The position numbers were made by a program, and so were the translations under genes. From positions 1 through 23,765 of the IMG/VR virus record IMGVR_UViG_3300049483_000343: a stretch of 23,765 nt of DNA. One strand, 5' to 3'. Positions within the stretch are counted from its first letter, which is position 1. Each line of letters opens with the position of its first letter. Under the pieces are notes generated by a model. The model ran no database searches. It was not told where the DNA came from and saw only the letters and a program-made list of their open reading frames with translations. Source of the DNA: a virus. Below are positions 1 to 6,377 of this stretch, one piece after another.

Positions 1-289
1 CATAGAAGTACCATCCTGCAAATGTACCTGCGGTTGTATTGTGGAAATACAGGGTAACTTCTGCCCACAGCTGACCTGCGGTTGCAACGCTTGGTGGTGA
101 TGCACTGGCAAAGTTTTCTGCCAGACGTACCAAGTCTTCATCAACAGCCTCGCCCCATTCCAGAGCACCGCGGCCATAAAGACGTAGAGTTGTGTTGGCA
201 TTAGAGCCGCCCGGACCGTTGAACCCGCCGGCAGGGATGCTGAAACCGTTCTTCAACGGATCAGAGAAGTCGATTACATATGCTGACAT
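1..289 (-). CDS. Structural (fibre/baseplate-type) protein, N-terminal part only
   Basis: The reading frame starts at ATG 289-287 and runs off the left edge, so only about 96 N-terminal residues are visible. It opens with MSAYVIDFSDP, then a Gly/Asn/Pro-rich stretch (FNGPGGSNANTTLRLYGRG) and GEAVDEDLVRLAENFASASPP, followed by AGQLWAEVTLYFHN. From memory, the pattern 'NTTL.LYGRG...EWGE...E.L..L.ENFA..P.P..GQLW' is common at the N-terminus of structural and fibre proteins of T4-like phages, especially marine ones. The GQLW element resembles the DQHWFDT element in the two fibre paralogues at the right of this window. A good ribosome site (GAGGAAG) precedes the ATG, and a late-promoter octamer lies about 33 bases upstream. 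It is clearly a separate late transcription unit from the replication genes before it. The exact structural role is inferred. Confidence 0.8.
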   Translation of the reverse strand, partial: MSAYVIDFSDPLKNGFSIPAGGFNGPGGSNANTTLRLYGRGALEWGEAVDEDLVRLAENFASASPPSVATAGQLWAEVTLYFHNTTAGTFAGWYFY

Positions 290-322
290 TGTGGCTTCCT
301 CGCGAAATAGGGCATGTAGCTC

Positions 323-330
323 TATTTATG
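323..330 (-). promoter_or_regulatory. T4-type late promoter (CATAAATA)
   Basis: The minus strand reads CATAAATA, one base from the T4 late consensus TATAAATA. It lies 33 bases before the ATG of the structural gene ending this side of the window and just after the stop of the replication-block gene. Position, orientation and the structural nature of the downstream gene all agree with a late promoter recognised by a gp55-type sigma factor, which is not encoded in this window. Confidence 0.7.
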
Positions 331-336
331 GCGTGG

Positions 337-351
337 AGCCAGACACTGGCT
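337..351 (-). terminator. Short hairpin after the zinc-finger gene
   Basis: AGCCAG and CTGGCT form a 6-bp stem around a 3-base loop, one base downstream of the TGA of the preceding gene. There is no run of T after it on the minus strand, so it is at best a weak terminator. It does mark the boundary between the replication block and the late structural gene. Confidence 0.3.
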
Positions 352-352
352 T

Positions 353-1078
353 TCAGATCCCCATTTCGGCGACCAATCTCTTGATCGTAGCAACTTCATC
401 TGGATGACGCTCGAACTTTGCTGGCCAGTACTCGGGGCGAATTAGATTTTCGAGAATGATTTGCTGTTCAGAATTGGCGCGCTGCACAAGGGCTTGCTTG
501 AACGTCTTACTGAATAGTAGCAACCAAGGAGACAGTTTTCGCACGTGAAGGTAGTGAATAATGTCGTGAATCTCCATGTGAACAAACACTTCCGATAGGT
601 CAATCTCGTGTTTATCTGCGTATGACATGATTGTTTCAATCGACAGCGTGGCTTGTTCCATTGGTTTTGCACCCATGTCAAGAAACTCAACATAGATCGC
701 GTACACGTCGTCATTCGTCCACATTGTGGGAGAGAATCCCTTCTGAACCATTAGCCAGATGAATTTGTCAGGACGTGGTAAGTCTACACGTTTGGCAAAC
801 TGTGTGAAGTTGATAAATGTGCGGAAATACTTCGATGTCAGGAATGATGACGCAGGTGGAGGCATCCGCTTCATACTGCGCATCCATAGCTGATAGTAGT
901 TCAACGCAGCTTGTCCTTCCGGTGATCGGAGTTCTTCATCGCGCTTCATTTGCTTGCACTTGTGCTGCAAATACCGACTCTCCATCACGAATACGCTGTG
1001 ACAGAACTTGCAGGTAAATCTGCTTTCAATAGATGCGCGCCGCGTTGTCTGCATGTGTTCTAACGTTGTGCGTAGCAC
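353..1078 (-). CDS. Unknown protein with N-terminal C2HC zinc finger
   Basis: A 241-residue protein. The start is GTG 1078, three bases after the stop of the MazG-fusion gene, with AAAGGGTGA as a ribosome site overlapping that stop. The alternative ATG at residue 9 has no such site. Residues C23, C26, H39 and C41 form a compact CX2C...HXC zinc-finger-like motif within a basic N-terminus (RFTCKFCHSVF...). The rest (about 55-241) is predicted mostly helical and rich in aromatic residues, with conserved-looking stretches such as YYQLWMRSMKRMPPP, FIWLMVQKGFSPTMW and RKLSPWLLLFSKTF. It is the last gene of the replication block, translationally close to gp62 and the MazG fusion, so a DNA- or RNA-binding role in replication or regulation is possible. 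A distant equivalent of the helicase loader gp59 or of RegA was considered, but I see no motif that supports either. Confidence 0.85.
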   Translation of the reverse strand: MLRTTLEHMQTTRRASIESRFTCKFCHSVFVMESRYLQHKCKQMKRDEELRSPEGQAALNYYQLWMRSMKRMPPPASSFLTSKYFRTFINFTQFAKRVDLPRPDKFIWLMVQKGFSPTMWTNDDVYAIYVEFLDMGAKPMEQATLSIETIMSYADKHEIDLSEVFVHMEIHDIIHYLHVRKLSPWLLLFSKTFKQALVQRANSEQQIILENLIRPEYWPAKFERHPDEVATIKRLVAEMGI

Positions 1079-1081
1079 GTA

Positions 1082-2035
1082 TCACCCTTTAATCCATGTT
1101 GCGTCATGTGACACCTTCGTGTCATAGATTGAGAACTCCGTGATCACTTTACCAGTCTCCCAGTAATCCCTCAACGTGTTAACGATTGCATCAAGGTGCT
1201 TCTTGAAACCGACATAGTTGCCAAAGTTGAACCGCAGCGTCAGCATCTGCACGACAGTACCATCGAGGTTGCGTTTGTATACGTTGCGTGATAGGTGCAG
1301 GAACGGCTCGTGCAGCTTTGCTACATGGTTGCGTAAATCGTCCAGGTGGTCTTCACATAGAACGATTGGAATATGGCTCTCGAAGTAGCAATTCGCCGGC
1401 ATTGGTTGGTCGCCGACTGGTGCGGCTGGGTGCCACGGCACTGTTTCAACTTTGACACGAACAACATCGTATCCAGCTCTTGTTAGTGCATTTTTGATTC
1501 GCATTGCCTCTTCATACGCGGACGCGTTCGTGCCGAAATGCTTGGACGATGTCATCACATCGACCATCTTGACGTCTCCGCTCTTTCCTTGCAGATCGAG
1601 AATGATCGGCTTGACGTTGACCCCAGCACAAATCAACTTGAACCCGGTCAACAGATCGCCGAGGAATATGACACCAGTTGGCTCATAATGAACGGTGACG
1701 TGGATTTCGTATGGTAGTGGGTATTTGACGTCTTGTTCTTTGCTTTGCAGCAATGCCCACTTTTCTGCCTTGCGGATCATCATTTCATCGACCTCTTCGT
1801 CTGTAAAGTCGAGATCATACGCAACAGAAAGAGCACAAAGGACTGTGTCTACTGCTTCTTCGAGGATGCTTTCTCGCTCTGTGAAGCGGTGAGTAGTTGC
1901 ATATGCGTTATCAAAGGGAAGGACAACCTTTGCGAGTTCACCGACTTCTTCGCATGTTTTTAATGCCTTCTGCGACAGCGATTTACGGTCTTGTTTTGAG
2001 AGGTGTCGGACATAGTTAAGAAAGTTGGGGGTCAT
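1082..2035 (-). CDS. MazG-like NTP pyrophosphohydrolase fused to a duplicated C-terminal domain
   Basis: A 317-residue protein. The ATG at 2035 overlaps the TGA of gene 62 (TGATG), which is preferred over the in-frame TTG one codon upstream. Residues about 15-100 carry the MazG signature EXXE...EXXD (E30-x2-E33 in CEEVGEL, E60-x2-D63 in LEEAVD), expected to bind magnesium and hydrolyse nucleoside triphosphates to monophosphates. Residues about 107-317 do not belong to MazG and look like two diverged copies of one alpha/beta unit. YEIHVTVHY (109-117) matches FESHIPIVL (218-226). DVMTSSKHFG then helix then YDVVRVKVET (159-198) matches QMLTLRFNFG then helix then KVITEFSIYD (263-305). The HVTV and HLSR motifs recall 2H phosphoesterases, but their spacing is wide, so this is only a guess. 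The gene sits between gp62 and the zinc-finger gene. A nucleotide-pool or nucleotide-signal function is plausible. Confidence 0.85.
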   Translation of the reverse strand: MTPNFLNYVRHLSKQDRKSLSQKALKTCEEVGELAKVVLPFDNAYATTHRFTERESILEEAVDTVLCALSVAYDLDFTDEEVDEMMIRKAEKWALLQSKEQDVKYPLPYEIHVTVHYEPTGVIFLGDLLTGFKLICAGVNVKPIILDLQGKSGDVKMVDVMTSSKHFGTNASAYEEAMRIKNALTRAGYDVVRVKVETVPWHPAAPVGDQPMPANCYFESHIPIVLCEDHLDDLRNHVAKLHEPFLHLSRNVYKRNLDGTVVQMLTLRFNFGNYVGFKKHLDAIVNTLRDYWETGKVITEFSIYDTKVSHDATWIKG

Positions 2036-2568
2036 CAAAACTCCAATAGATCGGGTGGTACGTCAGCAGCTTTCTTACTCTTCTTCGGTGTGTCATCTTC
2101 CGAAGCCTTGATTTCACGTCGGATCTTTGCTACATCATCAGGTTGCCATCCAAGCTGTTCAGCAAAGTCAATGATTTGTGACCGTGTTAGGATCTCCATT
2201 GCATCGAGCGCTTCTTTGGTACTGTACCCAAAGTATTCACGGACTGCCTTCAATGCGTTTGGTCTACCAGTTTCACGCTTTGAAGGCAACTTGTTCCACA
2301 CATAACGCTGTGATTTCCCTGTTGTACAGATCGTTAGCAGTTGCCAAAGCAGCTGTTTGTGATTTGTTAGGGAGAATGCGTATGGGTTGACAAATTCATT
2401 CAGCAATTGAACTTGAACTGGACTTGAAGTACCACTCAACCAACGAGTAACGAGGAACGGTTGAAATTCCTTTCGTTCCTCAGGTGTTAGCTTCGCGTAA
2501 AAGTCAGCCTGCTTCTTGTCAGCAGCACCAAGTACGCGAAAAATGTCGAGTTTACGCTCTGTTGCCAT
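2035..2568 (-). CDS. 62: Clamp loader small subunit (gp62)
   Basis: A 177-residue protein. ATG 2568 (MATERKLDIFRVLG) was chosen because the family pattern starts there. A longer frame to 2625 exists but would overlap the preceding gene much more. The pattern DIFRVL...K..DFYAKLTPEERKEFQPFLVTRWLSGTS...VQLLNEFVNPYAFSLTNHKQLLWQLL......G..QRYVW is, from memory, typical of T4-like gp62 outside the T4 species group. gp62 forms the collar of the pentameric clamp loader with four gp44 subunits and helps open and load the gp45 sliding clamp during phage DNA replication. T4 gp62 is 187 residues, so the length fits. The C-terminus is charged and lysine-rich (DDTPKKSKKAADVPP). It overlaps the upstream gene by 17 bases and the downstream gene by one base, which suggests translational coupling. 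The ribosome site is weak. Confidence 0.85.
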   Translation of the reverse strand: MATERKLDIFRVLGAADKKQADFYAKLTPEERKEFQPFLVTRWLSGTSSPVQVQLLNEFVNPYAFSLTNHKQLLWQLLTICTTGKSQRYVWNKLPSKRETGRPNALKAVREYFGYSTKEALDAMEILTRSQIIDFAEQLGWQPDDVAKIRREIKASEDDTPKKSKKAADVPPDLLEF

Positions 2569-2902
2569 TTGAACTGACCATTGTGAACCGCTTGTTGCAG
2601 AACTTACACTCAACGGCATCGTCATCCAACAACGTCAAGTGAGTATAAGGGTGAACACAATCCTTGACCATTTCGCGCCGTAGGGCTGAAATGTCGTCGA
2701 TGATTGGTGTCTTTTCCGCCATCAGGTCGAGGATCTTGTCTTCAATCGGACGCAGTTTCGCAATCAACGAAACCATATTGTCCATCTTACGGTCCCACGA
2801 TACCTTCTCGCTACGTGTTGCATTGTCAGCAATCGCTTCGAGACGGCGGCGCATTTCTGCTTGGTCAGGCGTTTCACCCTCTGGTTTTTTTCTTCTGCTC
2901 AT
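2552..2902 (-). CDS. Small unknown protein with coiled coil and zinc-binding C-terminus
   Basis: A 116-residue protein whose ATG overlaps the previous stop as ATGA and whose end overlaps gene 62 by 17 bases. The N-terminus is basic (MSRRKKPEGE). Residues about 12-80 are charged and helical (RRRLEAIADNATRSEKVSW, then IAKLRPIEDKILDLMAEK) and may form a coiled coil. C82, H84 or H88, C99 and C102 (DCVHPYTH...ECKFCNKRF) look like a C-H-C-C zinc finger at the C-terminus. I recognise no family. Its place between the two clamp loader genes suggests expression with the replisome. Function unknown. Confidence 0.8.
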   Translation of the reverse strand: MSRRKKPEGETPDQAEMRRRLEAIADNATRSEKVSWDRKMDNMVSLIAKLRPIEDKILDLMAEKTPIIDDISALRREMVKDCVHPYTHLTLLDDDAVECKFCNKRFTMVSSNGNRA

Positions 2903-3390
2903 TTTGTTGCCTTCTTTGCGCGCTCGTAGGCGCTGATTGGATCTTCTTCGATCTTTGCCATTGCTTCGTGGTGAATTCTAACCCTTGGCATTGGTTCGTT
3001 TCCTGTCAATTCACGGTTTAGTTCTGCCAGCGTCATCGCCGCAGACTTCCACAACTCAACTTGGCTTTCAAGACGCTGCAATCGTGTATGGATATCTCTC
3101 ATACTGACAGTTTCACCGTTTTCTGTAATCGTCACGTCCGTAGACCATGACGAACTGCAAGTATACAACAAGTCTCCTTGGTCTTTCAAGAAGACGAGAT
3201 CACCAGCTCCTATTGCAACGCCATCAACCGTTGCCGTGATGATGTTGCTATCGTCGCTCGATTGTGCAAGTCCGGTAACGGTATACACGCCGTTCAGATC
3301 CGCAAACGTGCCATAAGGATCACCGAAGGCACGTTGGTTCTCTTGTTTCATATACCATTCTGGTTCGCCGCATGCTTGTGTAATGGACAT
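2899..3390 (-). CDS. Unknown protein, beta-rich N-terminus and helical C-terminus
   Basis: A 163-residue protein starting at ATG 3390, with a strong ribosome site (AAGGAGAATAACA) in the 11-base gap after gene 44. Residues 25-95 are beta-strand-like and rich in Thr, Ser, Gly and Asp (NGVYTVTGLAQSSDDSNIIT, VAIGAGDLVFLKDQGDLLY), more like a virion structural segment than a replication enzyme. Residues 96-130 (MRDIHTRLQRLESQVELWK) have a heptad pattern typical of a short coiled coil. The C-terminus is charged (DPISAYERAKKATK). It lies between gp44 and gp62, which are adjacent in T4. No function is assigned. Confidence 0.8.
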   Translation of the reverse strand: MSITQACGEPEWYMKQENQRAFGDPYGTFADLNGVYTVTGLAQSSDDSNIITATVDGVAIGAGDLVFLKDQGDLLYTCSSSWSTDVTITENGETVSMRDIHTRLQRLESQVELWKSAAMTLAELNRELTGNEPMPRVRIHHEAMAKIEEDPISAYERAKKATK

Positions 3391-3401
3391 TGTTATTCTC
3401 C

Positions 3402-4337
3402 TTATAGTTGTCCGAGAGAGATGAACATAGCCGCTGCATTGATTTCGGGATCTGCAACGATCGTATGTTTGTAAAGGTGTTCAGCAATCACAACGATTGC
3501 TGCCTCCCACTTGTCTTTGTTTTCAAACTTTGGTGAACGAGAGATGTTCTCGTACAGGAAGCGATATACACCCTCCCACTCTTCCGCTGTAACGCTCGCA
3601 CAAACGAGCTTACGAGCCTCAATCCACTTGTTTGCTTCGATCAGGTCAATCAGCTTGAACTTGTAGTCACCTGTTGTTCCACTCAATACAGGTGGTTGTA
3701 ACTCACCCTTGACGGTATTCAGTTGCAACAGGTTGACAATCTTTCGGACATCGGGATATCCGTACGTAATGTACTTGTCGAGCAACCCAAGATCGAACTT
3801 GACAGTTTCTGATGCAAGGATTGTGATCAAATACTCTGCAATGTCGTTGACGTCTGCGGCGCGGAAGTGGAATTCCTGGCAACGTGATTGGATTGGAACG
3901 ATCACCTTGGAGACGGTGTTGCAGGTTAGAATAAACCGTACGTATTCGCTGGTTTCTTCCATGAACCGCTTTAACGCAGCTTGTGCTTGCGGTGTTAGTT
4001 GATCGGCCTCTTCTAGGTGAATGATCTTGAACCGACCCATTGCCATTGACATTGCAAAGTTCTTGATCGTGTTACGGAACACATCAATTCCTCGATCGTC
4101 AGAAGCATTCAGTGTCAAAACATCAGCGTCTTCCAGACCCATTGCTCGGATCAAGATTTGTGCAAGAGTAGTTTTTCCACTTCCCTGGACACCCGACAAC
4201 AGCAAGTGGGGGATTGACTGATCAGAGATCATCCGCATTACTGCGGCTTTTTGCTGTTGGTCGTGAAAGACGTATTGATCGATCGTTTGGGGTCTATATT
4301 TTTCCACCCACAACGAATGCTTATTGTTATCTGCCAT
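3402..4337 (-). CDS. 44: Clamp loader large subunit, AAA+ ATPase (gp44)
   Basis: A 311-residue protein (T4 gp44 is 319). ATG 4337 is preceded by GAGGAGAG. The N-terminus HSLWVEKYRPQTIDQYVFHD is the usual clamp loader opening. Walker A is GVQGSGKT (49-56). Walker B is IIHLEEAD (105-112), with Glu in place of the usual first Asp of the box. Sensor 1 is FILTCNT (135-141), followed by the SRC arginine-finger motif (151-153, SRCQEFHF). Residues about 160-310 form the lid and collar helices. Four copies with one gp62 hydrolyse ATP to place the sliding clamp gp45 on primer-template DNA for the phage polymerase; clamp and polymerase genes are not in this window. It probably has its own sigma70-type promoter in the 57-base gap upstream. 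It is separated from gene 62 by two unknown genes. Confidence 0.95.
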   Translation of the reverse strand: MADNNKHSLWVEKYRPQTIDQYVFHDQQQKAAVMRMISDQSIPHLLLSGVQGSGKTTLAQILIRAMGLEDADVLTLNASDDRGIDVFRNTIKNFAMSMAMGRFKIIHLEEADQLTPQAQAALKRFMEETSEYVRFILTCNTVSKVIVPIQSRCQEFHFRAADVNDIAEYLITILASETVKFDLGLLDKYITYGYPDVRKIVNLLQLNTVKGELQPPVLSGTTGDYKFKLIDLIEANKWIEARKLVCASVTAEEWEGVYRFLYENISRSPKFENKDKWEAAIVVIAEHLYKHTIVADPEINAAAMFISLGQL

Positions 4338-4362
4338 TAGGCTCTCCTCGGCTTATCATGTT

Positions 4363-4391
4363 AGTATAGCGATATACCAAGGAGAGATCAA
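4363..4391 (-). promoter_or_regulatory. Putative sigma70-type promoter before gene 44
   Basis: On the minus strand TTGATC (4391-4386), a 17-base spacer and TATACT (4368-4363) fit the bacterial -35/-10 arrangement (4 of 6 and 5 of 6 matches). It lies in a 57-base non-coding gap between the membrane protein gene and gene 44, about 25 bases before the ATG. This would give an early or middle transcript starting with the clamp loader genes. Confidence 0.55.
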
Positions 4392-4394
4392 CGG

Positions 4395-5768
4395 TTACAG
4401 ATACATGTCAATGCCATTCTTTCGAAGGATCTCTTCAATTTGAAGAAGTTCCCAGCTCTCTTCGCGGTTCAAACTGTCACCGTTGTCCTGTTTTGCTTTT
4501 AGGAACTTGTGGTGATTGATCAACTCGCGCATTTTTTCAGGAAGAACAGATCCATCACCCACCCAGCGTGAACCGGGGTAAGGACGGAACCGACGACCAG
4601 CGGCGGTTGCTGGATCTTCATTCGGTAGCTCTACGGGATCAACCGTTGACTGTTCAACTAATGGAGCTGCTTCTGGTTCAGGTTCCATATCGAAATTTAT
4701 ATCGAGATCTGTTTCTGGTTCAGGCAGTACGCTATCTGGCAGCGCGTGATCATATTCGAGATGATCAAGACTTCCACGAGGATATTCTACTGCGTGTTTT
4801 ACTGGTTCCAACTTGGCATCATAGTCGACGTGGTCAAGATTACCACGCTGATGCTCCACAGCATACTTTTCAACGCCTGGGTTGCCATCGACGTAATCAA
4901 CGCTATCAAGTACACCACGCTGATCTTCCACCGCGTACTTTTCCGGAGGTGGTGCAGGTGCCGGCAGCATCGGTTCTGGTGGAGTAAACGGAGGCGGTAC
5001 TGCTGGCTTATTGTTTTCTTTTTCTTCACGACGTAGGCGAAGTGCAATGTTGACAGCAAGTGTCAGTGCAACAGCCATAGGGTCAAAGGCAAAGATGATG
5101 ATCAGCACAAGCCACTTGGTCGCATCGTCGGTGCTTTGATTGAACGCCTTTGCAACATACGTAATAGGTCCGATGTGCGCTTCCGTCTTGATTACGTCTT
5201 GTTTGAGAGCCAACAGCTGTGTATCCAACTCCGTAATTCGCTTCGTTACAGTTTCTTGTTCGGCTCGATATTGGCGGACCAATTGGTCACGAGACCTTGT
5301 CGTTTCACGTAGTACGCGCGCGGCGTTGGCATCAATGTCACCGTTCTTTTTATTCACAGCTCCAACGACGGGGCCACCCGCCATTAGATCGTCAATCTGC
5401 TTTTTCCGAGCAAGTGCACGGCCCTTTTCGTCTTCAAGCAGGGTAATCTGTTCTGTCTTCTGTTTTAGAGGCAATACATCTTGCTGATATCCAGACGACA
5501 GATATCCAAAAATACCAAGCGACGTCAGCAACATTAAAGCCGCAATACCTGCCATTAGGTAGGCTTTCAGTGCAAAGTTAGTTTCTTTCCAATACCTGTA
5601 CAGGTAAGAAGCTGCAACCAGCTTGCCAGCTTCAAGAGACGCACCCATGATTACTACGGACCAAAACACACCGCTGAATGTGTTTGCAAGACCGTAGACA
5701 CTAAAATATGCTGCCGACCCGGCGATAGCCATTGTCGACGCAATAAGCAGCAAAATGAAAATCATCAT
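4395..5768 (-). CDS. Four-helix membrane protein with periplasm/cytoplasm coiled coil and 24-residue repeats
   Basis: A 457-residue protein whose ATG overlaps the stop of the GroES-like gene (TAATG), with GGAG just upstream. Hydrophobic segments at about 2-20, 34-57, 68-92 and 219-244 suggest four membrane spans. The second contains SVVIMGASLEAGKLVAASYL and the third ends LLTSLGIFGYLSSGY. From memory, a similar four-span protein is common in T4-like phages of marine bacteria, without known function. Residues about 98-200 between spans 3 and 4 are charged and probably a coiled coil. After span 4 comes a Pro-rich linker (257-275). Three near-repeats follow (EKYAVEDQRG at 276, EKYAVEHQRG at 300, VKHAVEYPRG at 323), each continuing with LD.(V/L)(D/E)Y. 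An acidic stretch and a short charged C-terminal domain (about 390-457) end the protein. A role in membrane-associated replication, lysis timing or superinfection exclusion can only be guessed. Confidence 0.85.
   Translation of the reverse strand: MMIFILLLIASTMAIAGSAAYFSVYGLANTFSGVFWSVVIMGASLEAGKLVAASYLYRYWKETNFALKAYLMAGIAALMLLTSLGIFGYLSSGYQQDVLPLKQKTEQITLLEDEKGRALARKKQIDDLMAGGPVVGAVNKKNGDIDANAARVLRETTRSRDQLVRQYRAEQETVTKRITELDTQLLALKQDVIKTEAHIGPITYVAKAFNQSTDDATKWLVLIIIFAFDPMAVALTLAVNIALRLRREEKENNKPAVPPPFTPPEPMLPAPAPPPEKYAVEDQRGVLDSVDYVDGNPGVEKYAVEHQRGNLDHVDYDAKLEPVKHAVEYPRGSLDHLEYDHALPDSVLPEPETDLDINFDMEPEPEAAPLVEQSTVDPVELPNEDPATAAGRRFRPYPGSRWVGDGSVLPEKMRELINHHKFLKAKQDNGDSLNREESWELLQIEEILRKNGIDMYL
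4749..4943 (-). repeat. Three in-frame 23-24 residue repeats in the membrane protein
   Basis: The encoded unit is (E/V)K(Y/H)AVE..RG.LD.(V/L)(D/E)Y, starting at residues 276, 300 and 323 of the membrane protein. The three copies differ by substitutions, so this is an old protein-level repeat rather than a recent DNA duplication. Confidence 0.8.
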
Positions 5769-6346
5769 TAAACTCCGTCGTCCATCGCGAGAATATCAGT
5801 ATCCTTGATAAACGATAATGTGACACCAGCGTGTCGGAACGTGTCTGTAAAGTTGGTGTCGCTGTAATACAAAATCTGGTCAGGTACAACACCGGAAGTA
5901 ACCTTTGGTCCAACATCGACTATTCGGCCTGTTGGTGTTTCGTCGTGGGCTTTACCGACGACGATGATCAGTGAACTTGGACGAACAAACTCCTTGGTAA
6001 TCTGCTTAAAAATCACATACTCACCAAGTGGGATCAGCGGAGCGTGGGGGTTATCACGAACTGCTACGGCTTGTGTTTCATCAGATCGCCATACCTTTTC
6101 ACCGTCAACCTTGAAGTGTGATGTCCAGCGAAGATTGGGGAGGAGAACCTGGGTGCCAGGTTTGATTGTTTCACATAGCGGACCGACAGCAACTACATTA
6201 ACCCACCGCGGGTTTTTTGCACTGTCATCAACACCTGGGTTCAGCAGAATTCCACCTGCGGAAGATTCTGGTTCAAATTGACCTTGTGAATTTACGCGAT
6301 CAACAAACGTAAAGGCAATGTTATTTCCAAGCGGTGTCAGCTTCAT
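5768..6346 (-). CDS. Tandem GroES/gp31-like co-chaperonin (two GroES folds)
   Basis: A 192-residue protein. ATG 6346 (MKLTPLGNNIAF) is preceded by AGGA and preferred over a TTG two codons upstream. Residues 1-97 resemble GroES: MKLTPLGNNIAFTF, a mobile-loop-like SSAGGILLNPG (compare KSAGGIVLTG of GroES), WVNVVAVGP, then a strand ending TQAVAV. Residues 102-192 repeat the fold: LIPLGEYVIFKQ (compare the GEYVI of T4 gp31), a loop with SSLIIVVGK, TGRIVDVGPKV, and DTDILAMDDG (compare ESDILAIVE of GroES). Single-domain GroES and T4 gp31 are about 97 and 111 residues, so this protein is twice the usual length. The expected role is to cap the host GroEL ring and enlarge its chamber for the phage major capsid protein. 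Both loops keep a hydrophobic tripeptide for GroEL contact. It is coupled to the membrane protein gene. Confidence 0.8.
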   Translation of the reverse strand: MKLTPLGNNIAFTFVDRVNSQGQFEPESSAGGILLNPGVDDSAKNPRWVNVVAVGPLCETIKPGTQVLLPNLRWTSHFKVDGEKVWRSDETQAVAVRDNPHAPLIPLGEYVIFKQITKEFVRPSSLIIVVGKAHDETPTGRIVDVGPKVTSGVVPDQILYYSDTNFTDTFRHAGVTLSFIKDTDILAMDDGV

Positions 6347-6377
6347 ATTCAATCCTATGTGTATATGTTATGTGTTG

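Noticed and set aside
1082-2035. Calling the C-terminal part of the MazG fusion a 2H phosphoesterase
   Set aside because: HVTV and HLSR are present, but about 135 residues apart, wider than usual for that family, so the name is kept only as a hypothesis.
2569-2625. In-frame extension of gp62 by 19 residues
   Set aside because: It would overlap the preceding gene by 74 bases. The family pattern begins at the later ATG.
4568-4987. A 139-residue open frame on the plus strand
   Set aside because: It is antisense to the repeat region of the membrane protein, with His/Arg/Leu-rich random-looking composition.
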